Origin: Meconema thalassinum
Taxonomy: Eukaryota; Arthropoda; Insecta; Orthoptera; Tettigoniidae
Direction: 5' to 3'
Length of the DNA: 64,000 nt
NCBI GenBank assembly: GCA_946902985.2
Contig: OX336397.1
Location: 186,128,813-186,192,812, forward strand
Shown here: piece by piece, positions 42,346 to 53,522 of the stretch
How the letters are laid out: each line of letters starts with the position of its first letter
How positions within the stretch are numbered: position 1 is the stretch's first letter
Notes under the pieces: generated by a model
The model's input: only the letters and a program-made list of their open reading frames with translations
The model's database searches: none
Told to the model about the DNA's origin: nothing
Translations under genes and position numbers: made by a program

Positions 42346-45300
42346 TGATTTTTCATTTGAACGAGAACTTGCGTACCCTACTGAGTTAAAGAAATCACAT
42401 GCCTGACATTACATCACCAACTTACTACTGTGTCCTTTAAGCAAGAAATATGCAGACCACAGTATATCAGCGTAGCTCAATTCGGGATTGTCGGGGTAGC
42501 GGTAAGTTCACCCACTCTGTGACCCACATATTTTGGATTAATTAGAGGATACACTTGCAAAAATAACAACAAAATCAACTCCTATTTTAACACATTTATT
42601 TAATCAAAATCTATGGCGCTACAAACAATTAAACAATTAAATTACTGACCCATAATCATCTACTTGTTCCAAATGAACAAGGAATAACATAAGAATAAAA
42701 CAAATATTGTATTAAAACATATGGTTTCCATATAAACCAATAATTCCTAATTATTTTTACTTCCATAAAGCATCAACTGTAAGTTTCATATAACTCCGAG
42801 CTCTTTTGGCTCAATGCTTTCTATAATAATGGTGTCATTCTTTGTACACCCCAAATACTACCTTTTTTATATTTTCTTAATCATCAAAACAAATGTATAA
42901 TTACATTTAAAATTACATGTTAATTATCTAACTAAATATTTGGGCATTTTCACATATTTTCAGTTGTTATCATCTCTCTCTAGCCTTACAAATACATTAA
43001 GGTAATCAGGAAATTTCTTGTGTACTCCAGAGTATGAAGATACTTGACACAGTCAAAAAACTTTGGTCACTCCCGGAACCTGGTTGCCTTCAATTTACTC
43101 ATGGAATCCTACTTCCATACAACATTACAATGGGGATTGTTATTTATCTCATATGTCTTATAAGACCATTATTACATTAAAAAAACTACGATCTGAACAG
43201 GCAAGCGGAAATATCAATCTACAAGGGCCTCGGTTCAACGCCCGGGTCGTTAACAACTTTAAACACTCCTGGTGTATTCATTACTCCTTACAAAACGGCC
43301 TTCAGACACCCTCCTACTCCAAGGGTCTGACCGTGCTACTTGAGAGTTATTTATGACTGTGCGGGAACCCTCCCGTCTAGTCTGTAGATAGAGCTCTCGT
43401 TAATGCTTTTACAAACAGCTTTTCGTTCATTCTCAGTTCTTTGGGGAGACCTGGCATTCTACTCATCGTTTAACTTCAACAATATTATTGGGCTCATAAA
43501 CCACATTCGTAATCTTGGCATTTATTAATTATGAAAGGTCCTCATTGATTGGGGAAGAGTAATTACACATTCTACGACCAATAATAAAGGGGCTTTCACA
43601 ATTAGAGGATTCTGAGTTCGAATCTCTTCACATGCCTCGGGAACCATTCCCATATAGAGGATTATACAAAATGCGATTTAGGGTCAGCCTATAGCTATAA
43701 GACCTACGCTCAATACCATACGTTTGCTCCCTTTCAATAACAACATACACAATAGCCTCGTGATACTACGTCACAAATAGAGGACTTATACCAATTCTCA
43801 ATTCGCTACAATCAACTACCTCTCATAAGTAATTTACCAAGTACATTAACTTTTACGCGTTCCTAGCGTGACATTTTACTTTCATTGCGCTCCTTTGCGC
43901 TATACTTTATTTTTAAGCCTAGCTTCATCCAAAGAACTGATAATATCATATTAACAAATGATACACATCTCAATTTTTATATTATTCTTTCCTTTGACAA
44001 TAACTTTCTCTCTTTTTAAGAACATGCATTTGAACATCATGTCTATACTTTTTACTAAGGCTCTAACGATCTTATGTTCACATCAATTAATTTGATCTTT
44101 ATTTAATATTTCCTTACTTGATTATTATTATTATTATTTCATATCTTTATTCTTTACACAAGCTCAAAAGCTGTTTCTTTCATATCTCAAATTTACTTTT
44201 ATTTAAATATCTTTCATGATAATTATTAATTTTTCGCTTGCTCTTATGACAGTCGTTAAATACACTGACATTTTATACATTTCCTCTACTGGATTTATTC
44301 TTTACATAATTATTTATAGTTTCTCAAATTTCTATTTTTGTTCAGACCGCGTTTTTGTTTATTCAGTATTTATTTATTTAAACACATCCCTTCTACTCAA
44401 AAACTCCGGTAGATTCGTACACAATCATTTCCTGACACCAAAATATAATGAAATTCATTACTCACATGTTTTTAAGGTCGTCTCATGACCTTTATCCTTG
44501 TGCGGTGTTTCATTTTGGCCCACTTTGAAATTTACTCCATATTATAGGAATTCATCTTATGTACAAACACTTCTTGACACATATTTAATACACTTAACAT
44601 TGACGACATTTTTAATACACTGGTGTGTCCCTTTTGAACACACAATAAACACTAAAAAATATTATTTTTACACACAATCTTGATCGATTTACACTTCACA
44701 ACTTTTGAACACTAGGCCGTATTTTCTTAGCCTATCACACGTGACTTCTTAATCTCCCGTTTCCAAGGGTGAAATTTATTCAATGTCGGCTTCCTATCCT
44801 GCAGAATACGAAAGTCTCGAAACATCTACTTTTCCCTGGAATCCTAATTCTTCGAATCCTATTCTGGATGACCGGCTATTTCTCTAGCTTGAACGGCTTC
44901 TTTTTTTAGATCTAGTTTATCGATCCTAGTGAAAGTCTGTTCGGATCGAGGTCCCCTCGATAACCTGTCGATGATCGATGGATTTCTTTTATAACAGCTA
45001 GTACTTCTCGAGTCTAGTGCTTTAGAATAGTTCGTCTACTTTCTGGAGATAATGTCTATAGTCTCCGTTCTTCTTTATTTATTCGGTTCTCGCCCTCCTA
45101 CTTTCTGAGATACGTTGCGAACCTTACTCTGTTTTTCCCTAGTTGGGTTCTTTAATTTAGATAACTGTTTATCTTCCTGTTACGGTACTTCCGTACGTTA
45201 TGATATTTTCGTTCGTCTATTTAGAGACCTATCGCCTTAAGTCCAACGTTCGCAGCCTGCTCTGACTATATTTTACGAACTTTTTCACTGTAAACTTGTG

Positions 45301-46350
45301 TACTGTCGGACCTAAATCCTGTAACTAGGATTTTCCTAATTTTTCAACACGGCGATACTTTAAATTTTCTTCTTTACAACTCCTTATGGAGGCACGTAAG
45401 TTCTTAATACTGCGACGCCTATGGCTATCGGATATTAATTCTGCGGTGTAATACAGCGTTTCTCCCCTCAAGGAGTACTGGTAAACTGTCTTCGATGTAA
45501 AGCAGAATGACGCCCAACACGGCTGTCTGAATACTGATGCGTAGCAACGCCCCCCTCGGGCTGTTTGGAACTGCTTGTACTGATGCTCCAGCGTCACGTC
45601 CCCTGGACGGACTAATACTGCGTGATGCGTAGCAACGCCCCCTCGGGCTGTTCGGAACTGCATGTACTGATGCGTAGTAACACCCCCTCACGGGTTGTCA
45701 GAATAACTGCATGTTTGGCTTGGTGATGCCAGGAGCTTTATACTGTTTCGCTACAAAAAAATAAGACTCTAGCCCTTTCCGTGCCCAACTTTTAAAATAA
45801 TGGTTGCACAATTATAAAAATTATACCTTCAAAAAGCTCGTCTTCTAAATGTTAAATAATCTCATTGCGCATAAGAATCGATCGTGCAATTCGGAGATAT
45901 TAATTAATTTCTCGTCCTCAACTGTGTGGGTGTTGCTGTTCATTTGCATTCTCCCCTCTCCACAGGCCTTGGTAAATCCCCGATGACGTCTACTTGCGTT
46001 TGCAGTTTTCTCCTGTGCAATTATTAAAGGGTTTTTCTTTACACAAAAATCTCTAATTCGAAATGATTCACCGTACTGTACTTGTTTATTTATTTTTATA
46101 CTCGTAAACGGGTTAAATTTAATTATTCTTCTTCTGGCGCATAAGCGGTGTTGTCGTTTTCCAGCAAGCTCAGCTCGATTTCCGAGTCAGGCTTCCTTGT
46201 CTAACAGTGGGAATTTTCCACTCGGTTATTAATACTCATGACTAGCTCCTTTCTGAATGTCAAGAGGGGTGATCTCATCTCTCGAACACCTGGCTCTCGC
46301 CTCTTGCACAATGTTAGGCTAGCATCCTGGCTCGATCTTTCTCTATGTTA
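42345..46350. other. No gene recognised; AT-rich segment within the Mutator-like element span
   Basis: The longest frame (43063-43356, + strand, 97 codons) has no recognised domain. Many TTTATT and CTTTACA tracts give it the same texture as 10.5-13.5 and 50-53 kb, but I could not align them firmly. Short repeats occur at 45.53-45.71 kb. Confidence 0.4.
45525..45712. repeat. Short imperfect tandem repeats
   Basis: GATGCGTAGCAACGCCCCC recurs near 45536 and 45624, and a diverged copy near 45669. Each copy has a CTCGGGCTGTT(T/C)GGAACTGC-like or CACGGGTTGTC-like follower. GC-rich compared with its surroundings. Confidence 0.7.
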
Positions 46351-46352
46351 CA

Positions 46353-46786
46353 TTAGAAACTGTACGTTTCTTTCATTTCTTCCCCAAATACATGGATTGG
46401 ACCTCCTTGGACCCTATGGCACATGGGTTCACTACCAAGGAGTAGATCTAAACATTTCTTATAATACTCACTGCACTTGAGATTTCCAATGAGCTGCTGC
46501 AACATCTCCGCGTGCACTATAACGTATTCATCACTAAGTAGGTCTACTTTCGCACTGGCATCTGTAGAAAAATACTCTAGCTTCTTCTCAGTAGCACTAC
46601 AGGGAACTGGCGTTTCTGTCTCATTTGCCACAACTGATCTAGCACTAACATTAAGTTTAGATTCACTGTTATCAAATTCAGCGGTAGATTTGTCACCCCA
46701 TCGCTTCCTAATATTTACACTAGCCCGTTCATTCGTTTTGATTTCCTGCTCCTAGGCTTCTTCCAACGACTATGAATGGTGTGCAT
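46353..46786 (-). pseudogene. Mutator-like transposase, N-terminal piece
   Basis: On the minus strand an ATG at 46786 opens MHTIHSRWKKPRSRKSKR, a basic start. One frameshift later the frame reads NIRKRWGDKSTAEF, then an acidic Ser/Thr-rich linker and LSDEYVIVHAEMLQQLIGNL followed by KCSEYYKKCLDLLLGS. This order fits the N-terminal region of the transposon proteins whose Mutator-like core is at 41-42.3 kb. After LLLGSEP the frame loses similarity, consistent with an exon end or decay. Confidence 0.55.
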
Positions 46787-47885
46787 TTTACACACTTATC
46801 ACCAGAAAACCAATAAAATAACCACAAATCAAATAAGTTAGATATAAAATCAAGAAAAAACTTCAAAACAATAACAGTTCCTAACATACCATGTGCTTCT
46901 TGTACCCCGTAATCACATCATCTCTTAATTTGAACTCAATTCAATGAAGGCGATATTTTCCAGTTACCATAGGCTTTTAAATAATAAATGAATTTACATA
47001 ACTCAAATCAATCAAGTTTCCAGCAGAAAAGACAAAGTAAAAACAATATTTTCTAATAGTTTGTAATATGAAATGTGCGTCTCGTTACCGTATAGACCGA
47101 GAGATGGCAGCGCTTATGTATTCTGTACATTATCTGAGCTCTTTCCAGATATTTAGAACATAAAAATACGAATAAATACAGGGTATGTCTAACATGAGCA
47201 GAGGAGATGTGGGTGTGACCTATTAAAGCGCGATGCTCGCACAATTTAAATGGCTCCACAAGACATTTAAAAATGTCCGCAGATTAAAAAACTAGTATCC
47301 ACATGTGCTCTTATGTCTGGACTACCAACTTCTGACAAAAGCTCATTTTCGTTTTTTGGCGGTTTGTGGGCTAAAAACTCAGTACACCCCTTAACAACCC
47401 TATTGTATGAAAATGCCTCACATAGGAACCGCAATAGTTTGGTAGTTATCTAGGCGCTCTAAACTGAAGGATGATAGCTTAAAACCCCTTCCGGTGTGTC
47501 AATACCTGTAAGAGGAACCATCCGACTACAGTCTGGGTTAGTACTGTACCAGTATTCCTCGTAGCATCCGCTGAGATGGAAAGGATTGCAGGAATGTTGA
47601 TACCCAGCCAGATAAATCAACCTTTCCCTGCTAGACGTATAACTAGGAAACTCTTGGTTCATACCGGCCATACGATAGTACTACTAACTAGTTAAAACAA
47701 TCTAATAAAGAAAACATACTGGTAGTACGAGAATCTCGTATCTCGAGGGTGCACGGTTAAATGCGAGACTAATTTGAGCGATAATCATCTAACTTGCAGT
47801 ACTGTCGTATATCGATTATCGAATGAAAAGATATCAGTTATTTTAACAAGATGTTCAGTAAAGAACATATAGCCTACTTTCTCCT
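46787..47885. other. No gene recognised
   Basis: A 70-codon minus-strand frame (47459-47671, starts MAGMNQEFPSYTSSRERL) looks protein-like, with CNPFHLSGCYEEYW, but I do not recognise it. The tract near 47740-47800 (ATCTCGAGGGTGCACGGTT) resembles 10450-10500, so this is probably part of a dispersed repeat. Confidence 0.35.
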
Positions 47886-49830
47886 AAATGCATGGGTATT
47901 GTTATAACTCTTTGTCCTTTTCAAGGAGTATGATTGAATGTTGGTTGTAGTAGCTTGTTGAAATACAACGTGCTATAGGGATATTAAACATGAATATGAG
48001 CTGCCCTTTGCTAGTGCTACCTCTGTACCAAATTTCGTTCAATTCGGTTTCACCGTGTTTGAATTGATAGGGGGAATCGATTTGCACACATACTTGGCCA
48101 CCATCTGCAAACTATTGGGCTGATGTTCTTGCAGTTTGGTCAGAATATGCTTTCCACATAAAGATATGGTGTTGCAAAATTTGGTAGAGACTAGATTATT
48201 AGGTTGATCGTAATTACATTTTAGCTTTTAACATTTGGGTGGCCGCTATTACGTTTCCGTCAAGATAGCGGTGATATAAAACATGACACTGAGGTGCCCT
48301 TTGCTAGTGCTACCTCTGTACCAAATTTCGTCCATTCGGTTCCACCGTGTTCGAATTAATAGGGGGAATCAATTTTGACATAAAGATGGCCGCCATCCGC
48401 AAACTATTAGGCTAATGACCTTTTAGATTGGTCAAAGGATGCTCCGTCCATAAAGGTATGATTTTGCAAAGTTTGGTAGAGATCGGATGGTTATGTTAGT
48501 CGTAATTTGATTTAAGCTTTAAAAATTTGTGTGGCCGCCATTACGTTTCTGTCAATATGGCGGCGATATTAATCATGACACTGAGATGCCCTTTGCTAGT
48601 GCTATCTTTGTACCAAATTTCGTTCCATTCGGTTTCACCGTGTTTGAATTAATGGAGAGAATTGATTCTGACACAAAGATGGTCGCCATCCGCAAACTAT
48701 TAAGCGAATGACCTATTAGATTGGTCAAAGGATGCTCCCTTTATAAAGGTATGTAGTTGCGAAATTTGGTAGAGATCGGATGATTAGGTTAATCGTAATT
48801 TGATTTAAGCTTTGAACATTCGTGTGGCTGCCACTACGTTTCAGTCAAGATGGCGGCGATATAAAACATGACACTGAGGTGCCCTTTGCTAGTGCTACCT
48901 CTGTTCCAAATTTCGTTCCATTCGGTTCCACCGTGTTCGAATTAATAGGGGGAATCAATGTTGACATAATGATGGCCGCCATCCGTAAACTATTAGGCGA
49001 ATGACCTATTAGATTGGTACAAGGATGCTCCCTCCATAAATGTATGTAGTTGCAAAATTTGGTAGAGATCGGATGATTAGGTTAATCGTTATTTGATTTA
49101 AGCTTTGAACATTCTTGTGGCCGCCATTACGTTTCCGTCAAGATGGCGGCGATATAAAACATGACACTGAGGTGCCTTTTGTTAGTACTACCTCTGTACC
49201 AAATTTCGTTCCATTCCGTTGCACCGTGTTCGAATTAATAGGGGGAATCGATTTTCACACAAAGATGGCCGCCATCCGCAAACTATTACGCTGATGACCT
49301 ATTTGTTTGGTCAAAGGATGCTCCCCCCATAAAGGTATGTTGTTGCAAAATTTGGTAGAGATCGGATGATTAAGTTAGTCGTAATTTGATTTAAGCTTTG
49401 AACATTTGTGTGTCCGCCATTACGTTTCCGTCAAGATGGCGGCGATATAAAACATGACACTGAGGTGCCTTTTGTTAGTACTACCTCTGTACCAAATTTC
49501 GTTCCATTCGGTTTCACCGTGTTTGAATTAATAGGGGAATCGATTTTCACACAAAGATGGCCGCCATCCGCAAACTATTACGTTGATTACCTATTGGTTT
49601 GGTCAAAGGATGCTCCCCCCATAAAGGTATGTTGTTGCAAAATTTGGTAGAGATCGGATGATTAGGTTAGTCGTAATTTGATTTAAGCTTTGAACATTTG
49701 TGTGGCCGCCATTACGTTTGCGTCAAGATGGCGGCGATATAAAACATGACACTGAGGTGTCCTTTGCTAGTGCTACCTTTGTACCAAATTTCGTTCAATT
49801 CGCATTCACCGTGTTCGAATTGATAGGGGG
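47885..49830 (+). repeat. 293-bp tandem array, about 6.6 copies
   Basis: CATGACACTGAGG and its diverged versions recur near 47989, 48282, 48574, 48868, 49160, 49453 and 49745, giving spacing of 292-294 bp. Each unit holds ACGTTTCCGTCAAGATGGCG, TTGCTAGTGCTACCTCTGTA, CCAAATTTCGTTCCATTCGG and AGATGGCCGCCATCCGCAAA. Similar units occur singly, inverted, at 0.47 and 8.8-9.65 kb. No frame stays open beyond 85 codons, so this is non-coding. Confidence 0.95.
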
Positions 49831-49837
49831 GGGGGAC

Positions 49838-49930
49838 AGACATTCAGAGTACACACACTCACACACAGACACACACACACACATACACACACACACACAG
49901 ACACACATACACACACACAGACAGACACAC
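49838..49930. repeat. (CA)n-rich microsatellite
   Basis: After a run of ten or so G, an imperfect CACACA/CAGACA tract of about 90 bases ends the 293-bp array. The minus-strand frame of Val/Cys/Ser repeats is a translation artefact. Confidence 0.9.
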
Positions 49931-49939
49931 TTTTTTCGC

Positions 49940-50000
49940 CCTGTGTTGATCTCATAAGTCTACTTTCATTTTTTGCAAAAATCGAAAGTAGGCTAAAAAT
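49940..50000 (+). other. Terminal stem-loop of the repeat family
   Basis: CTACTTTC (49960-49967) pairs with GAAAGTAG (49984-49991). It is preceded by TGATCTCATAAG and followed by GCTAAAAAT. The same arrangement (TGATCTCCTAAG, hairpin, GCTAAAAAT) lies at 60.95-61.0 kb, so it marks a shared 3' end. Confidence 0.65.
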
Positions 50001-53000
50001 GGGCAAGCAAACTAAGCAGTGCTTGAAAGGTTATTAAAACTCTGGACTATAAACAAAATATGTCCCTGACAAATAATAACGAATGTTCAAATAATAATCA
50101 AGTTAAATTATAAATGTGATAGTTATGCTATCTCCATATTATTGCTGGATAATAGGAGTTCGGAACTCTACTTGAGTCCTCTTCATACATATAAAATATT
50201 GGCTGTAAAAATACAAATAGTAATTCTAGTTGTCAAAATGTTATCTAGAATTATGATACAGCCTGTATAAATCAGCTGTGGCTATTCAAACTATCAAAAT
50301 GTCGCTGTATACAATGTTTAACCCTACTTACCACACACGTCTTCTATATCCAACAAATCTAAATTTAGATTAATCCAAATAATATTTAAAATTATTAAAT
50401 TAAGTATATTACATATTTACAAGTTATAATAATCGCGTCCAGCACGATATTCTATACTAGATCCCGGTTAGATCTTAATTATCCTTCTCTTTCTGTACAT
50501 TTCATTCTTAGAAAGTCTTTGACAATAATGTAAATTCACAACAAAGTTTTACTAGTACTGGTCTCGTTTAGACACATCCATTTGAACTTATTGCAACAAG
50601 CAATGAAGCTAATTGTGGTTCTGTAGTTTCATAATCATTAATTAATTCGATAAATTGGAAGTATGATGCTAGACTATCTCATTAAACATTAATACACTCG
50701 TGGTTCGTGGCATAAATCTTCATAAACATGTACAACAAAATGTTACATATATACGTTTCAAAAACTTGTCTAACACACTGTAGAGAACAATTGCTTTAAC
50801 TCCAATGACACAAACTCTTTCTAATATCGGTGAACAAGCTTTCATTATAGCGTTTACACTACGCTCACATTTCTTACAATATTCCTTTCCTTTCAACAAC
50901 ATAATAATAATGCACGGTATTCGTTTCACTTAGACCCATCTCTATACACCACAATTGTATATGAGAATCAGTGACCCTACTAAATAATCACAGACACATC
51001 TTTCATGATACGCTCTAACAAACATCTTCTAACATACTTCATAACTTCGTGCCTTTAAAAAACCTGATACTTGATCTGTTCACATTCTTTAGTTACTGTA
51101 CAAACTTGTCATACCTCCTGTAGTTACCGATTTACGATAATATTCTTCATTCATCATTATCAACCACGTTACAATAAAAAGTAAACCTTATGAGATTTTA
51201 ATCTATACGTCTTTGCATTTAATAAGTATAAAACATTTCCTCCCTTTCCGACAATAATAATGAATGAATTATACATGTACATTCTTGTTTCTAGAGAGTG
51301 GGTTGATTAACATATCACACCTTGTCTTCGTCTTCGCAAATTCATGTCTTAAACATAGTTATGACTTCAGTTAACTTTTAACAATAAATTAATTACTCCT
51401 TTCATCATCACCTTGACGTATTTGTCTACAATGTGAACTTAATTCCATTTATGTTTCCTTCGTTTTGACAATAATGACTGTAACAAAGTCATGTTTCAAT
51501 AACGTCATGTTTTACGTAAAATATACTTCTCAAAGTATTTTTAAAAATTGTTTAAACAATTTATGTTTATCATAATAACAATTGATATTAACAAATGTAT
51601 TTACATACTTCATCTATGCAATCTATCTCCACATTCTGTAGATGCATTCTATCAACATATATCAAGATTAGTACAATATTCTGACACATATTTCGAATCT
51701 GCACATTATCAATGCATTATCGACGCATTTTCGATGCATTCCATCTGTATAGAAGAGTTTCTTTAAAATGGATAGATTTTTAAATGTAATCTCAAACTTT
51801 AAATATTTTTAACAAATTCAAATCTTATCTCAATACGTCAAAAACGACACACGATGACGTAAAAATTAAATTTACAATTAATTTTTCCAAGAACTGACAA
51901 ATCAATAACATGAGTTGTATAAATAAAAATCTTCATAAAAATTTTGGTCACATTTGAAATCCCCCAAAATACAACATACTACTCGAAATTAGGACATTCT
52001 TTCATCTTCCTTAACGCTGTAGTGGTCCGGAGAAACCTGAGACATCATCAGAGATAAACGACTGCGTATCGGTACTCGGGCAAGCGGTAAGCTGTCAGCT
52101 GTGCGGCCACCCGTCTCTACATGGACCTCGTTCGCTGCAACTGCGTGGCTCAGCTGATTTTCATGCTTCTTGGCAAACCTGCCTGGTCTCGCCAGATGGC
52201 TTGTCGAATGTTCACTTCTGACGGCTCCTCTCTCGTTGCAATGTCGTGCAGTTGTAGATAGAAAGCTTGTGCTCTGTATTTCCATAGTTGGTAGTGGAAA
52301 TATGTGTAGCTTGATTGTTGGAAACTTCAGACTACTGCAGATATATTTGAAGTTATTTGCTGTAGGAATCATAATGTCTGGATCAACTCTGAATTCCACA
52401 GAAGTAATGTTGACTAACTTCCCTTCATGGTGGTTTAATGATTCATCACGACTTTAAAAGTAACTTCAATGTGATATCTTACCCCCTGACCTGGGTTCTT
52501 TAACATCTCGTAATAATGCGTAGTATTCAGGTTGAAATTATTAATGTTTAGCATTCGCTGCGTTGAATGACTACTCTTTACAAGTCTAATAGTATTCGTT
52601 GAAATATTGATAATGTTTCTTGTAGAACGTTGTAATGTAATACGAAGTTTTCAGTTATAATGCTTTTTCAGTATCTGCTCGAGCAATATCTCTGTGTGTT
52701 CTCGGCGATTGCCGGCTCTCCTCCCGTCAAGTCTAATATCTTCCGTTCACTTCTATGAGTAGCTGCGACCTTGCATTCAGGAGACTTTTACTGCAGGTCC
52801 TTACTCGGCCTGTCAAATATTTGGAATGAATTCACGTCGCTCCGCATCTACTCTCGTGAATTCTGACAATAGTGGGGGATAGCTTCCAACGCAAGTAATT
52901 CCTCTTATTAATTCGTATCTCCTCTCGAAATAATTAAATGTTAAATTCTAATTCGATAGAACAATTTCATTTCTTAATCTGGTGATTATCATGTGCTCAA

Positions 53001-53490
53001 ATTGTTTATAAACTTCTGAATAAAATACAGTAATATTTTGTACTTTCTTTACGTAAATTAATCTGATTGATTGTTGAGTTGTCATGCAAATTCCACTGTT
53101 TTAGCCTTCCACTAGAGTGTCGGGTGCCAAATATCTCCTTCCTCTGTCTTACAAAAAGTGTTGCGTGCAAGTCTCTTGTCACTGGGAACTCGGTGTACAA
53201 AACTGGTCTTCACACTTTAACATGTAGCTTTTGTCATAATCCTTTGTCAATAAATCAGATTCTCTTTAGGTTAAAATATCTTTCACTGAATATTTTCCAA
53301 TCTTTTTCTCAAAAATAATTCAAATATCCCATGCAACATATCAATGTTATTCTTTCACCTTCTAGAATGCTAATATGAATAAAATATTGTTCCAACAACT
53401 GTTTTCGTTTCTTGCAATAAAGTCTTCAGGCAAGATGGTTCGATTCTTGCCTCATGCAAATACAAGACTGATACAAAATTCGAGTTCAGT
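50000..53490 (-). repeat. AT-rich dispersed element, copy B of two
   Basis: Strongly AT-rich from 50.0 to 51.98 kb, then an ORF region. Matches to 10.5-13.5 kb are given there. No gene otherwise; many ACAATAAT and TTTCATTC-like tracts. Limits are uncertain. Confidence 0.4.
51989..52399 (-). CDS. Unrecognised ORF, 136 codons or more, in repeated element
   Basis: I do not recognise this product. The frame is open above the annotated Met as well (about 52460: RDESLNHHEGKLVNITSVEF), which suggests the real coding region starts earlier, perhaps after a splice site. The N-terminal part (VDPDIMIPTANNFKYI, SSLKFPTIKLHIFPLP) is hydrophobic and strand-like. The C-terminal part is basic and hydrophilic (ARPGRFAKKHENQLSHAV, RVPIRSRLS). 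Part of it aligns at DNA level with the ORF at 12339-12824. It is likely a piece of a mobile element. Confidence 0.3.
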   Translation of the reverse strand: MEFRVDPDIMIPTANNFKYICSSLKFPTIKLHIFPLPTMEIQSTSFLSTTARHCNERGAVRSEHSTSHLARPGRFAKKHENQLSHAVAANEVHVETGGRTADSLPLARVPIRSRLSLMMSQVSPDHYSVKEDERMS

Positions 53491-53522
53491 ACCTAGGTGC
53501 TCTGCTTCATTGAGGTAAAAAG

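Larger units (their letters stand above)
40965..46786 (-). mobile_element. Broken Mutator-like element, coding parts 3.9 kb apart
   Basis: Minus-strand pieces of one transposase family lie at both ends: an N-terminal piece at 46353-46786 and the core and C-terminal piece at 40965-42345. About 4 kb of AT-rich sequence lies between. The order and strand fit one element with a large intron or a later insertion. Frameshifts in both pieces make it inactive. I did not find terminal inverted repeats or a target duplication, so the outer limits are not set. Confidence 0.55.

Noticed and set aside
49806..50006. Val/Cys-rich ORF
   Set aside because: Translation of a CA microsatellite.
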